Assembly (NCBI GenBank): GCA_016874795.1
Contig: VGTG01000002.1
Span: 35,671 to 99,670 of the forward strand
DNA: 64,000 bases
From: Deltaproteobacteria bacterium
Lineage (GTDB): Bacteria > Desulfobacterota > Binatia > UBA12015
Direction: 5' to 3'
Positions 30,833 to 40,332 of the stretch are shown piece by piece; positions within the stretch are counted from its first letter, which is position 1; every line of letters begins with the position of its first letter. Both the position numbers and the translations under genes were made by a program. The notes beneath the pieces were generated by a model. It saw nothing but the letters and a program-made list of their open reading frames with translations. It searched no databases and had not been told where the DNA came from.

Positions 30833-31654
30833 TCACACCGCGTCGGCGAGGCGCCAGGCCGTGGTGAGAAAGCCGGTGTGGGCGACCATCCGGTGGTCCG
30901 GTCGGACCGAGTTCGCCGCGACGTGCCAGTAGCGCTGCAGGAGCTCGAAGGTCTGCGCCGCGGCGAAGCGGGGCTCGGCGCGGAGGGCGGCGCCGAGCTC
31001 CGCGAGCTGCAGCGTCGTCGGCACCCAGCAGGTGAGGACCCCCCCGGGCCGGAGGGCCCCTGCGGCGGCAGGGATGACCGGTGAAGGATCCGGCAGATCG
31101 AGGATCACGCGGTCCGCGCTCTCGTGCGGCAGCATGTCGGCGGCTTCCCCGAGGACGGTGCGCCAGTTCAGCGCTTCGCCGTGGTGGCGCGCGATGTTCT
31201 CGCGCGCCATGTCGATGTGGTCCTCGCGCCGCTCGATCGAGACGAGACGGCCCTCCGGGCCGATCGCCCGAAGCAGCGCCAGCGTGAGCGCGCCGGGCCC
31301 GACGCCGGTCTCGACGACGTGCGCTCCCGGATAGATGTCGCCGTAGATCAGGAAAGCGCCGGTGTCCTTCGGATAGATGACCTGCGCCTGTCGCTGCAGG
31401 TTCGGGATGAGGCGCGAGTACGTCGGTCGGAAGACGAGCACGCTCTGTCCCATCGACGTCTTCACGCGCGAGCCGTCGGGAAGGCCGATGATTGCGTCCG
31501 CGTCGACGTAGCCGCCCTGGAACGAGAAGCGCCGTCCAGGCCGAAGGTCGCGGAGATACTCGCGATCCTTCCCGTCGATCATCAGGACGACTTCGCCGGC
31601 GGCCAGCGGGACGCCCGTAAGCGCGGGCTCGGGAGGGGACCCGGCTTCGCTCAT
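30833..31654 (-). CDS. trmI: tRNA (adenine-N1-)-methyltransferase, TrmI family (m1A58)
   Basis: QVIYPKDTGAFLIYGDIYPGAHVVETGVGPGALTLALLRAIGPEG; LDLPDP; ATGA overlap with upstream gene. Confidence 0.92.
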   Translation of the reverse strand: MSEAGSPPEPALTGVPLAAGEVVLMIDGKDREYLRDLRPGRRFSFQGGYVDADAIIGLPDGSRVKTSMGQSVLVFRPTYSRLIPNLQRQAQVIYPKDTGAFLIYGDIYPGAHVVETGVGPGALTLALLRAIGPEGRLVSIERREDHIDMARENIARHHGEALNWRTVLGEAADMLPHESADRVILDLPDPSPVIPAAAGALRPGGVLTCWVPTTLQLAELGAALRAEPRFAAAQTFELLQRYWHVAANSVRPDHRMVAHTGFLTTAWRLADAV

Positions 31655-32592
31655 CGGCTCGCACCGTCGCCGCGCGTCGCGGCTCCGCTGCGGAGCTTGC
31701 GATCGACCTCCGCACGGAGCGAGCAGAATGAGCAGAGCGTGCCGAACGACGGCATGCCGCAGCCGCTGCAGGTTCCGCCGGGGCCTTCGCCCTCGGGACG
31801 CTCGAACGCCGCTGCGCCGCGCGCGACGAACTCGCGCACGAAGCTGAGCTTCGTGCCCGGAGAGGTGCTCTCGAGCTGGTCGAGCATCGCCTTGTAGGTG
31901 AGCTGCGTCGCGCCAGCGGCGTTCGGGCATTCCTCGACGACGTACTGGAGCCCGCGGAGGAACGCGTACGACGCCGTCTCGTACTCGCTCGTGAGGAACA
32001 GCGGCTTCACCTTTCGCACGAACTTCTCGTGGCGCGGCTGCATCACCGGGCGCTGGCGCGCGAGGTGGTCCGTCTGCCAGTGCAGCACGTTCCCCAGAAG
32101 CCGAGCCGCCTCGTCGTCGAGGTTGTGTCCCGTCGCGATCACGTCGCACGAGAACTCGAGCGCCGCCGCGTCGAAGTAGTGGCGCTTCGCCGTCCCGCAG
32201 GCGGCGCAAGCGGGGCGCCGCGTCGCCTTCATCATGTCCGGTACCGCGAGGCCCTCGTCCGCGAGTGCGTGCACGCGGAGCTCGAGCCCGCGCGATTCCG
32301 CGAATCGTCGCGTGACGTCGAGCGACCGCGACGAGTAGCCGCCGATCCCGAGGGCGAGGTGGAAGCCGACGGTCGTGTAGCCTTGGCACGAGAGAACGTC
32401 CCAGAGCGCCAGGCTGTCCTTCCCACCGGAGATCGCGACGAGGATGCGCTCCTCCTTCCGGAACATCTTCTCGTGCTCGATCGCGCGGAGGACACGTCGC
32501 TCGAAGAAGAGCACGTAGCACTCGCGGCAGAAGGCCGAGTTGTGCGCCCGGACCTTCACCTCGGCCGGCTCGCGGCACCGGGTGCACTTCAT
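31651..32592 (-). CDS. ttuA: tRNA thiolase of the TtuA/TtcA superfamily with terminal zinc ribbons
   Basis: N-terminal CTRC..CREC, PP-loop ILVAISGGKDSLALWDVL, CAACG, GHNLDDEAARLL, C-terminal CSGCGMPSFGTLCSFC. Confidence 0.85.
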   Translation of the reverse strand: MKCTRCREPAEVKVRAHNSAFCRECYVLFFERRVLRAIEHEKMFRKEERILVAISGGKDSLALWDVLSCQGYTTVGFHLALGIGGYSSRSLDVTRRFAESRGLELRVHALADEGLAVPDMMKATRRPACAACGTAKRHYFDAAALEFSCDVIATGHNLDDEAARLLGNVLHWQTDHLARQRPVMQPRHEKFVRKVKPLFLTSEYETASYAFLRGLQYVVEECPNAAGATQLTYKAMLDQLESTSPGTKLSFVREFVARGAAAFERPEGEGPGGTCSGCGMPSFGTLCSFCSLRAEVDRKLRSGAATRGDGASR

Positions 32593-32628
32593 GCGGAGAT
32601 CCTAGCGGACTTCGCTGCGGCGCGCCGC

Positions 32629-32823
32629 TCAACCGCCGCTGACGACGGATCGGAGCTCGATGTCGTCGTCCTCGCGGAGCGCGGTGTCCTCGGTGAGCAA
32701 GCGGTCCCCGCGAATGACGAGCACGGTGCCGGGGACGACCGAGAAGCGTCGCAGGAGGTCGCCGACGATCTTGACGCCGTCCACGTCGAGCTCGCGTCCC
32801 TGCGGAGTGAGGCGGACCTTCAC
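32629..32823 (-). CDS. ttuB: Ubiquitin-like sulfur carrier protein (ThiS/MoaD/TtuB type)
   Basis: VKVRLTPQGRELDVDGVKIVGDLLRRFSVVPGTVLVIRGDRLLTEDTALREDDDIELRSVVSGG: 64-65 aa, C-terminal Gly-Gly; next to TtuA. Confidence 0.8.
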   Translation of the reverse strand: MKVRLTPQGRELDVDGVKIVGDLLRRFSVVPGTVLVIRGDRLLTEDTALREDDDIELRSVVSGG

Positions 32824-32981
32824 AAGGCCGCGGTTAGCAAAACGCCGGAGCGCGGACCACCACGAAGCTTCGTTGCTCCGCGCTCGCGCGATCCTTGATT
32901 TTGTCGGAGGCAACCACGATCATCGACTTCCGTCGCCTCGATCCGCGCGGCCGCGGGGCACTCGCTGGGAAGGGACGCGCC

Positions 32982-33353
32982 ATGCCTCGAACGACGAAGA
33001 AGAAGCCTGCGAAGAAGCGCGCGAAGAAGGGCTTCAGCATCCTCGACGAGGACGAGCGTCCACGCGGCGAGGACGACGAAGACCTTCCCAAGGACGAAGC
33101 CGGTCGCCGCAAGATCAAGCGCCAGTACGAGGACTTGCTCGGCATCCGCATCGGCAAGCTCGCCGGACGCATCCTGAATCGCGAGCGCATCGACAAGACC
33201 GTCGAGGGCGTCTACTTCATCTGCGTCTCGTGCAAGAAGGTGTGCCACAACCTCGACGAGGGACTGGTCGAGGACCCGGACAACGCGCGGAACATCTGCC
33301 TTCCGTGCTCGTCCTCGGGGAGCGGCGGGCAGAGCAAGGGCCGCGCGGCCTGA
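32982..33353 (+). CDS. Hypothetical protein: Lys-rich N-terminus, C-terminal two-CxxC zinc-ribbon-like motif
   Basis: ATG 32982; MPRTTKKKPAKKRAKKGFS...ICVSCKKVCHN...ARNICLPCSSS. Confidence 0.7.
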   Translation: MPRTTKKKPAKKRAKKGFSILDEDERPRGEDDEDLPKDEAGRRKIKRQYEDLLGIRIGKLAGRILNRERIDKTVEGVYFICVSCKKVCHNLDEGLVEDPDNARNICLPCSSSGSGGQSKGRAA

Positions 33354-33361
33354 CGGGCGGC

Positions 33362-34324
33362 TCAGCGCGCGCGATCGCGGCGCCGCTGCTCGTGCCCGAG
33401 GCGGGCGAGGATCTCCTGCCAGGAGGACGGAGGCTCGACCCGGATCGTGCGCCGTTCGTCCGAGCGCAGATCGCGCCACGAGACCTCGGCTGCGTGCAGA
33501 AGATGATGCGGCACGCCCTCGAGCGGCGCTCCGCCGTAGCGCTCGTCGGCGACGAGCGGGTGTCCGGCGAAGGCGAGGTGCACCCGGATCTGGTGTCGGG
33601 CGCCCGTGTCCGTGCGCGCCTCGACGAGCGTGAGCGAGCCGAACCGGCGGACGGGAGCGACGGTCGTCTCGGCCGGTGTCGCCTCGTAGCGTGCATGCTC
33701 TCCGGCCGGGAGAGCGCGAACCCGCGTCCGGCTCTTCTGGTGCTGTCCGATCGCGGCGTCGATGACGACCGGCTCCGCAAGGTCTCCCGCGACGAGGGCG
33801 AGATAGCGCTTCTCGACGTGGTGTCGGCGGAACTGTCCGCGGAGGCTCTGGTACGCGGCGGGAGCCCGCGCCACGAGGAGGACGCCCGAGGTCCAGGTGT
33901 CGAGGCGGTGGACGATCCCGCTCTCTCCGGGGCCGCCGACCCCCGCGCATTCGGGAAGCCGGCGGGTGAGCCAGGCCGCGACGGAAGGACCGTCACGACC
34001 GCGCACGGCGACGGTCGGAAGGCCCGGCGGCTTGTCGAGCACGACGAGGAGCTCCTCCTCGAGAAGAACGTGCGGTGCGAGAGCGCTCTCGTCCGCCGAC
34101 ACTTCGGTCGCAGGTTCGATCTCGACGCGGTCGCCCCCCGCCAGGCGCTGCCCCTTCCGGGCGCGGCGTCCGTTGATGCGCGCGCGCTCGGCAAGGCGGC
34201 TCGCGGCACGACGTCCGAGGCCGAGACGCGTCGCGAGGAAGGCATCGAGCCGCTCGCCGGCTTCCGCCTCGCTCGTCTCGAAGCGAAACGCCTCGGCGAG
34301 CCGCGGCTCTTCCGGCTCCGGCAC
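33362..34324 (-). CDS. RluA-family pseudouridine synthase with S4-like domain
   Basis: GIVHRLDTWTSGVLLVAR; RHQIRVHLAFAGHPLVADERYGG. Confidence 0.93.
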   Translation of the reverse strand: MPEPEEPRLAEAFRFETSEAEAGERLDAFLATRLGLGRRAASRLAERARINGRRARKGQRLAGGDRVEIEPATEVSADESALAPHVLLEEELLVVLDKPPGLPTVAVRGRDGPSVAAWLTRRLPECAGVGGPGESGIVHRLDTWTSGVLLVARAPAAYQSLRGQFRRHHVEKRYLALVAGDLAEPVVIDAAIGQHQKSRTRVRALPAGEHARYEATPAETTVAPVRRFGSLTLVEARTDTGARHQIRVHLAFAGHPLVADERYGGAPLEGVPHHLLHAAEVSWRDLRSDERRTIRVEPPSSWQEILARLGHEQRRRDRAR

Positions 34325-34401
34325 GAGACGAGAATACGGACAGTTCGTGCCCCGGTCGAGGCGGCCCGCGCCGTCCGCGGCTCGCGGGTCGATCGCGCCC
34401 G

Positions 34402-35559
34402 ATGCTGAGCGAGTCGCCGCACCGCTCGCTCTTCCCGAGCGCGTCGCGCCGGATTCACCTCGATCATGCGGGAGTCGCCCCGATTTCGCAGCGGGTCGTC
34501 GAGGCGATCGAGCGCTTCGCGCACGAATCCGCGGAGACGCTCGCGGATCGGTACCCGTACTGGAACGCCCGCGCGGAGGTGGTGCGCGCAGCCTGCGCGC
34601 GGCTCGCCGGCGCGTCGTCCAGGCAGGTCGCTTTCGTCAAGAATACCTCCGAGGCGCTCTCGTTCGTCGCGGGAGGTCTCGACTGGCGCGCCGGGGACAT
34701 CGTCGTCACCGTCGATCAGGAGTTTCCCTCGAACGTGTACCCGTGGCGCGCGCTCGATCGTCTCGGCGTCGAAACGCGCGCTCTTTCGCCGGAAGCGATC
34801 GCGCGCGATCCCGAGGCGGTCCGTGCGGCGCTCGCGGGACGCGTCCGCGCTCTCGCACTCTCCGCCGTCGCGTACGCCACGGGAGATCGTCCACCGCTCG
34901 CCGACATCGCGGCGCTCTGCCGGGAGCAGGACGTGCTCGTCGTCGTCGACGCGATCCAGGCGCTCGGAGCCGTCGACGTGAGCCTCTCGCGAGACGGTCT
35001 GGACTGTGTGGCCGCGGACGGGCACAAATGGATCTGCGCGCCGGAAGGCACCGGCTTCATGGCCGTCTCGGACCGGCTCCTCGACCGCTTGCGTCCCATC
35101 GAGCTCGGCTGGAAGAGTGTCCTGCAGCCGGATCGGTACTATCCGTACGAGTTCCACGTGCGACACGATGCAGCGAAGCTGGAAGCGGGGAGTCTGAACC
35201 TCCTCGGAGTGCACGCCCTCGGTGCGGCGGTCGATCTCGCGCTCGAGGTGGGCGTCGCGAAGATCGAGGACCGACTCGCGAATCTGACGGGCGAGCTCGA
35301 GGAAGGCCTTCGCAGCCGCGGACGCGAGCTCCTCGGAGAGCGCGGCAGGGACGCTCGGATCGGCCGCTCGGTCTCGGGCATCGTCTGCTTCCGTCCGCAG
35401 GGTACCCCCGAACGCGTCCGACAAGAGCTCTGGGCGCGCGGCGTGGTTTGCAAGGTGCGGCTCGGCGGGCTTCGCGTCGCACCGCATCACTATCAGGACG
35501 GCCGGGACGTCGAAGCGTTCTTCGAGCGCCTGGACGAGGCCGAGGACGCGGTGCGTTGA
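34402..35559 (+). CDS. PLP-dependent class V aminotransferase
   Basis: IHLDHAGVAPIS; VVVDAIQALGAVDVSL; DGHKWICAPEGTGF. Confidence 0.9.
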   Translation: MLSESPHRSLFPSASRRIHLDHAGVAPISQRVVEAIERFAHESAETLADRYPYWNARAEVVRAACARLAGASSRQVAFVKNTSEALSFVAGGLDWRAGDIVVTVDQEFPSNVYPWRALDRLGVETRALSPEAIARDPEAVRAALAGRVRALALSAVAYATGDRPPLADIAALCREQDVLVVVDAIQALGAVDVSLSRDGLDCVAADGHKWICAPEGTGFMAVSDRLLDRLRPIELGWKSVLQPDRYYPYEFHVRHDAAKLEAGSLNLLGVHALGAAVDLALEVGVAKIEDRLANLTGELEEGLRSRGRELLGERGRDARIGRSVSGIVCFRPQGTPERVRQELWARGVVCKVRLGGLRVAPHHYQDGRDVEAFFERLDEAEDAVR

Positions 35560-38174
35560 TGGCGCATCCCTCGGCGATGGTCGAGCGCATGGGCTGGCTC
35601 CCGCGGGGGGTGGCGCGGTGGCTCACCGCGGACGTGCACCTCGATCGTCGCGACGTCGAGCGGCTGCAGGCGCTCTCGGAGACGACGACGATCGTCTACG
35701 TGCTCCGGCAGCGATCGCTGCTCGACTACCTGCTGATCAACTGGATCTTCCTCCGCGAAGGGCTTCCTCTCGCGCGCTTCGCGAACGGCGTCGGATCGAG
35801 CTGGTTCGCGACGATCGGAACGGCGATCGCGCGGCTCTTTCGCTGGCGGCCGGCGGGACGACGTCGGCATCAAGTCGACCGCGAGACCGCCGGCCGTCTC
35901 GTCGCCGAGGGACAGCCGATCCTGATCTTCCTGCGCGCGCGGGGGCCGCGGCTCCTCGCGAACGTGCGCTCGCATCTTGCGGCCGCGCGGCCGGGCCGCG
36001 ACCTCCTGCACGAGATCGTGAGCCGCAGCGAGCAGCTCGAGCGTCCCGTCCAGCTCGTCCCCGTCTCTCTCTTCCGCGGCCGCGTGATCCGGCGGCAGGC
36101 GAGCCGGATCTCGGCGCTCGCCTACAGCGTGCACGACGCGCCGAGCGACCTGAAGAAGCTGATCACGTACGCGATCAATCGCGAGGACTTGCTGCTGACG
36201 GTCGGACGTGTCGTCGACCTCGAGAAGTTCATCTCCGCGAACCGTCCGCTCGGCCAGGCACGGCTGGCGCGGCGCCTGACGCACTGGCTGCAACGCGAGC
36301 TTGCGCACGAGGAGCGCGCCGTCTGGGGCCCGCTCGTCGTGCCGCGCGACGCGATCCTCGAGCGAGTCTTCGAGGGGCGCGAGGTCGTCGCCCAGATCGA
36401 GAAGATTGCGGCGGAGGAGGGGATCCCGGAGCGTCGCGCGTGGCGCGAAGCGCGCAAGATGTTCTGGGAGATGGCGGCGAACTTCAACGGGTTCGCCTTC
36501 GGCATCATCGAGATCCTTTTCCACCAGATCTGGAAGCGGACCTTCAGTGGCGTCGAGGTGCGCGGCCTCGACCGCGTCGCGGAGTGTGTCAAGCAGCATC
36601 CGGTCGTCCTCGTCCCATGCCACCGGAGCCACTTCGACTACATGGTGCTCTCGTACATCTTCCGCGAGAGCTTCCTTTCGCCGCCGCACATCGCGGCGGG
36701 GCTCAACCTGAAGTTCTGGCCAATGGGGCCGCTGCTCCGCGGAGCGGGCGCATTCTTCATTCGGCGCTCCTTCGAGGACGACGCGCTCTACAAGCTCGTC
36801 TTCCATCGCTACCTCTCGACGCTGATCCGGCTCGGCTACACGATGGAGTTCTTCATCGAGGGTGGCCGAAGCCGCACGGGTAAGATCCTCACGCCCAAGC
36901 TCGGCATGCTCGGTGGGATCGTGCGCGCGTTTCTTCAGGGCGCGCGGCGGGATCTCTATCTGGTTCCGGTGTCGATCCACTACGGGCGGATCGCCGAGGA
37001 GAGTGCGTACGACGCGGAGCTCTCCGGAGCGGCGAAGCAGGAGGAGTCGTTCGGAGCTCTCCTGCGCGCGCGCAGCGTGCTGAAGCAGCGGCACGGCACC
37101 GTGTACGTCAGCTTCTCCGAGCCGCGGTCCCTGCGCGAAATGCTCGGGGACCGAGCCGCGCGATTCGCAACGCGCGCCGAGGAGCCCGAGGTCGCGGAGG
37201 AGCAGCGCCGCTTCGTGCAGAAGCTCGGCTTCCGGATCCTGCACGAGGTGAACGCGGTAGCGGTCGTCGGCGCGACCTCGCTCAGCGCGACCGTGCTCCT
37301 TTCTGCGAGCCAGGAGTCGCAGGCGTCCCGGGAGTTCGCGCACCGCGCGCGGATGCTCGCGGAGATCCTCCGCTGGAAAGGCGCGGCGTTCACGACGTCG
37401 CTCGAGCGAAATCTCGGGCGCTCGGATTTCGGCGAGATCATCCACTTTCTCGCGTCCGCGAAGCTGCTCGAGGTGGTCGAGTCGAGCGGGGAGCGCGTCC
37501 TGCGCGTTCCGGCCGGGAAGCGGAAGGTCCTCGACTTCTACAAGAACAACGGGATTCACTTCTTCCTGATGCCGTCGCTGGTCGCGCACGCGATGCTCCG
37601 CGGCGTGCCGCGGAGCCAGCTCGAGGATGAGGTCGCGTGGTGGCTCGATCTCTTCCGCTGGGAGTTCCCGCTTCCCGAGAGAGGCGAGGTGGTCGCGGAG
37701 ATCGGCGGGATCGTCGACTTTCTCCGGGCGCACGGAGCCAACGTCAACGGCACGGGGGCGCACGTGCCGATCGTGCACGCGCTCGCCGGGATCCTCGAGA
37801 ACTTCCGCGAGTCGTATTGGATCGCCGCGCGGACCGTTGCGCAGCTCGAGGAGGAGCCGGTGCCGCAGGCGAAGGTCCTGCAACGGCTGCAGCGCTACTT
37901 CGACGCGGCCCTTCTGCTCGGCGAGGTGCTGAAGCCCGAGGCGTCTTCGCAGGTGACGTTCGGCAACGCGATCTCGCGCTTCGTCGAGATCGGCTGCATC
38001 ACGAAGGAGACGCGGCGCGGACAGAAGGACGTCTGGCTGAAGCGCGGGCCGTCGTTCGCTCGACTCTCCGAGCTGGCCGCTCGGATCGGCTCGGGCCTCG
38101 TCGTGGCACAGGAGCCGGTGGCGGAGAGCCCGGTCCGGCTCGAGCGAGTCGATCGTCCTCGGCTCTCGGCATAG
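35559..38174 (+). CDS. plsB: Glycerol-3-phosphate 1-O-acyltransferase
   Basis: VLVPCHRSHFDYMVLSYIF (HxxxxD), FFIEGGRSRTGKILTPKLGML; TGATG overlap with upstream gene. Confidence 0.93.
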   Translation: MAHPSAMVERMGWLPRGVARWLTADVHLDRRDVERLQALSETTTIVYVLRQRSLLDYLLINWIFLREGLPLARFANGVGSSWFATIGTAIARLFRWRPAGRRRHQVDRETAGRLVAEGQPILIFLRARGPRLLANVRSHLAAARPGRDLLHEIVSRSEQLERPVQLVPVSLFRGRVIRRQASRISALAYSVHDAPSDLKKLITYAINREDLLLTVGRVVDLEKFISANRPLGQARLARRLTHWLQRELAHEERAVWGPLVVPRDAILERVFEGREVVAQIEKIAAEEGIPERRAWREARKMFWEMAANFNGFAFGIIEILFHQIWKRTFSGVEVRGLDRVAECVKQHPVVLVPCHRSHFDYMVLSYIFRESFLSPPHIAAGLNLKFWPMGPLLRGAGAFFIRRSFEDDALYKLVFHRYLSTLIRLGYTMEFFIEGGRSRTGKILTPKLGMLGGIVRAFLQGARRDLYLVPVSIHYGRIAEESAYDAELSGAAKQEESFGALLRARSVLKQRHGTVYVSFSEPRSLREMLGDRAARFATRAEEPEVAEEQRRFVQKLGFRILHEVNAVAVVGATSLSATVLLSASQESQASREFAHRARMLAEILRWKGAAFTTSLERNLGRSDFGEIIHFLASAKLLEVVESSGERVLRVPAGKRKVLDFYKNNGIHFFLMPSLVAHAMLRGVPRSQLEDEVAWWLDLFRWEFPLPERGEVVAEIGGIVDFLRAHGANVNGTGAHVPIVHALAGILENFRESYWIAARTVAQLEEEPVPQAKVLQRLQRYFDAALLLGEVLKPEASSQVTFGNAISRFVEIGCITKETRRGQKDVWLKRGPSFARLSELAARIGSGLVVAQEPVAESPVRLERVDRPRLSA

Positions 38175-38206
38175 CGGTCGCCGAGCGCTTTCGTTGACAC
38201 CCCGGG

Positions 38207-38638
38207 ATGCTTGGTCTAGCGCGATCGGGAGGAGGGCCAGCCCCTCCGTTTCGATCGAGGGGGCGTAGCATCGCGCGCGAGGAAGACAGGGAGGCGGACG
38301 AGCGCATCGCGCGTCTCACACGCGAGCTTGCCGAGGCGATCAACGACGAGAAGGCCTCGGGACGCACGGTGATGCGCGACTATGCGATCGACCTGCTGAA
38401 GGAAGAGGTCGAGACCGAGGTCATCGCGACCCCGGAGGAGCGTGCCCGTCGCGAGAGCTCGGCCGGGCTCCTCAACCCCTTCGGGCTCGGGATCCCGATG
38501 ATGCTTCTCGGGGTCCTTCTGGCGCCTCTTTTCGGCCTCGTCGGCCTCGCCCTGGCGGCGATCGGCGCGCTGATGTGCCTCGTCGGGCTCGTGATGGCGA
38601 TGACCCGGAGCCGGTCGGGGTGGGCCGACACCGAGTGA
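38207..38638 (+). CDS. Hypothetical protein with C-terminal TM hairpin
   Basis: LGIPMMLLGVLLAPLFGLVGLALAAIGALMCLVGLVMAM; start uncertain. Confidence 0.5.
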   Translation: MLGLARSGGGPAPPFRSRGRSIAREEDREADERIARLTRELAEAINDEKASGRTVMRDYAIDLLKEEVETEVIATPEERARRESSAGLLNPFGLGIPMMLLGVLLAPLFGLVGLALAAIGALMCLVGLVMAMTRSRSGWADTE

Positions 38639-38877
38639 TGCCGCTTCGGAGTGGCGCTCTCGGCGCGAAAAGATTAAGCAAATCCGCACCAGGTTTAACC
38701 GTCCGTGCGTGTCTCAGTCGCGTCTCCAGCAGGCCCCCTAATGGGAGGTGCCGATCCGTTTTCATTGGAGCGCGGTCGGGGGCGGCGAGTACGGTCGGCG
38801 CGGAAAGCGGCCGGCCGATCCTCGGCTCCCGGAGCGAGGCGTTCGCGGCCGAGATGAGACAGATGAATGGATGACCG

Positions 38878-39483
38878 ATGGCAACGGGCGAAGCAGTAGC
38901 GGCGCAGGGCGGCCTCGAAGACCAGCAGCTCGCCGAGCGGCGGCGAGAAGAGCAGCGTCTCGAGCGCGGCAAGCGGCAGCGCGAGAAGGCGGCGCTCGGC
39001 GGTCTCTGGTCGCGTCGTGACGTTCTCGGTCGCGTGGGCTGGATGCTCTTCGGAGTGTTCTCGTTGACGACGATCATCGCCGCGGTCCGCTCCGCGTTCC
39101 CGCGCGTCCTCTTCCTTCCGCCGACCACGTTCAAGGCGGGCAAGCCGAGCGACTACGCCGTGGGCGAGGTCAGCGAGAAGTACAAGGCCGACTATCGCGT
39201 CTGGATCGTTCGCGATCCGGAAGGCTTCTACGCGCTCTGGGCGAAGTGCACGCACCTCGGCTGTACGCCGCGGTGGCTCAGTGCGGAGGCGAAGTTCAAG
39301 TGTCCGTGCCACGGCAGCGGCTTCTACCGGAGCGGCATCAACTTCGAGGGCCCGGCACCTCGGCCGCTCGAGCGCCTGAAGATCTCGCTCGCCGAGGACG
39401 GGCAGATCCAGATCGACAACGGTGTGAAGTTCCTCTTCGAGAAGGGCGATTGGGGCAAGCCCGGCTCGTTCTTGAAGGCCTGA
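38878..39483 (+). CDS. Rieske 2Fe-2S subunit of bc/b6f-type complex
   Basis: CTHLGCTPRW...CPCHGSGFYRSG; N-terminal TM. Confidence 0.95.
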   Translation: MATGEAVAAQGGLEDQQLAERRREEQRLERGKRQREKAALGGLWSRRDVLGRVGWMLFGVFSLTTIIAAVRSAFPRVLFLPPTTFKAGKPSDYAVGEVSEKYKADYRVWIVRDPEGFYALWAKCTHLGCTPRWLSAEAKFKCPCHGSGFYRSGINFEGPAPRPLERLKISLAEDGQIQIDNGVKFLFEKGDWGKPGSFLKA

Positions 39484-39544
39484 TCGACGAAGTCGGGCGC
39501 TACGTGCGCGTCCGTCCGAACGAGGGAGTCCAGGGGGAGAACCC

Positions 39545-40315
39545 GTGAGCTGGTGGGAAGACGTCAAGCAGCAGATCACCGAATCGCCGGTCTGGAAGTC
39601 CATCTTCCGGCACGGTTACGACGACACGCCGCGCAACCGCATCCTGATGGTGTCGGGTAACGTCTGGCTCCACCTGCATCCTTCGAAGGTGCGGCGGCAT
39701 GCGACGCGGATGCGCTTCACGTGGTGCATGGGCGGCATCACGTTCCTGATGTTCCTGATCACCGTCGTCACCGGCGTGTACCTGATGTTCTATTACCGCC
39801 CGGTCACGCAGTACGCGTACGCGGACATGAAGTACCTCGAGTTCGACATGCCGTTCGGCGTCGTGATGCGGAACATGCATCGCTGGGCGGCGCACGGGAT
39901 GGTGATCGCGGTGTGGCTGCACATGTTCCGCGTGTTTTTGACCGGATCGTACAAGCCGCCCCGTGAGTTCAACTGGGTCGTAGGCGTCCTGCTCCTGGTG
40001 CTGACCCTCCTGCTGAGCTTCACCGGGTACCTGCTGCCGTGGGACCAGCTCGCGATCTGGGCGGTCACCGTGGGCTCGAACATGGGTCGCGCGACGCCGG
40101 TCCTCGGCCACGAGGGTCCGTTCAAGGAGATCCTCGGGGTGAACCCGATCTACGATGCGCGCGCCTTCCTGTTCGGCGGCGGTGAGGTCGGGCCAGCGAC
40201 GCTGATGCGGTTCTACATCCTGCACTGCATCTTCATCCCGCTCGTGACGAGCCTCTTTCTCGCCGTTCACTTCTGGCGCATCCGTCGGGACGGCTTCTCC
40301 GGCCCTGCTCTCTGA
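39545..40315 (+). CDS. Cytochrome b N-terminal domain protein (b6-like)
   Basis: RFTWCMGGITFLMFLITVVTGVYLMFYYRPV; NMHRWAAHGMVIAVWLHMFRVFLTGSYKPPRE; GYLLPWDQLAIWAV. Confidence 0.95.
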   Translation: MSWWEDVKQQITESPVWKSIFRHGYDDTPRNRILMVSGNVWLHLHPSKVRRHATRMRFTWCMGGITFLMFLITVVTGVYLMFYYRPVTQYAYADMKYLEFDMPFGVVMRNMHRWAAHGMVIAVWLHMFRVFLTGSYKPPREFNWVVGVLLLVLTLLLSFTGYLLPWDQLAIWAVTVGSNMGRATPVLGHEGPFKEILGVNPIYDARAFLFGGGEVGPATLMRFYILHCIFIPLVTSLFLAVHFWRIRRDGFSGPAL

Positions 40316-40332
40316 GGCTCCGGGGGGAATCG

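Noticed and set aside
27090-31715. 1541-aa minus-strand ORF (and 883-aa 14068..16719 -, 1100-aa 41326..44628 -, 796-aa 35493..37883 -, 593-aa 2052..3833 -)
   Set aside because: Out-of-frame or antisense shadows of convincing genes (lon, mrp, cytochrome c, plsB, GH57). Composition is Arg/Ala/Pro-rich or charge-repetitive, typical of spurious frames in high-GC DNA.
33897-38174. 1425-aa apparent fusion ORF ending in PlsB
   Set aside because: The N-terminal ~550 residues are an out-of-frame shadow of RluA and the aminotransferase; PlsB starts at ATG 35559 overlapping the upstream stop.
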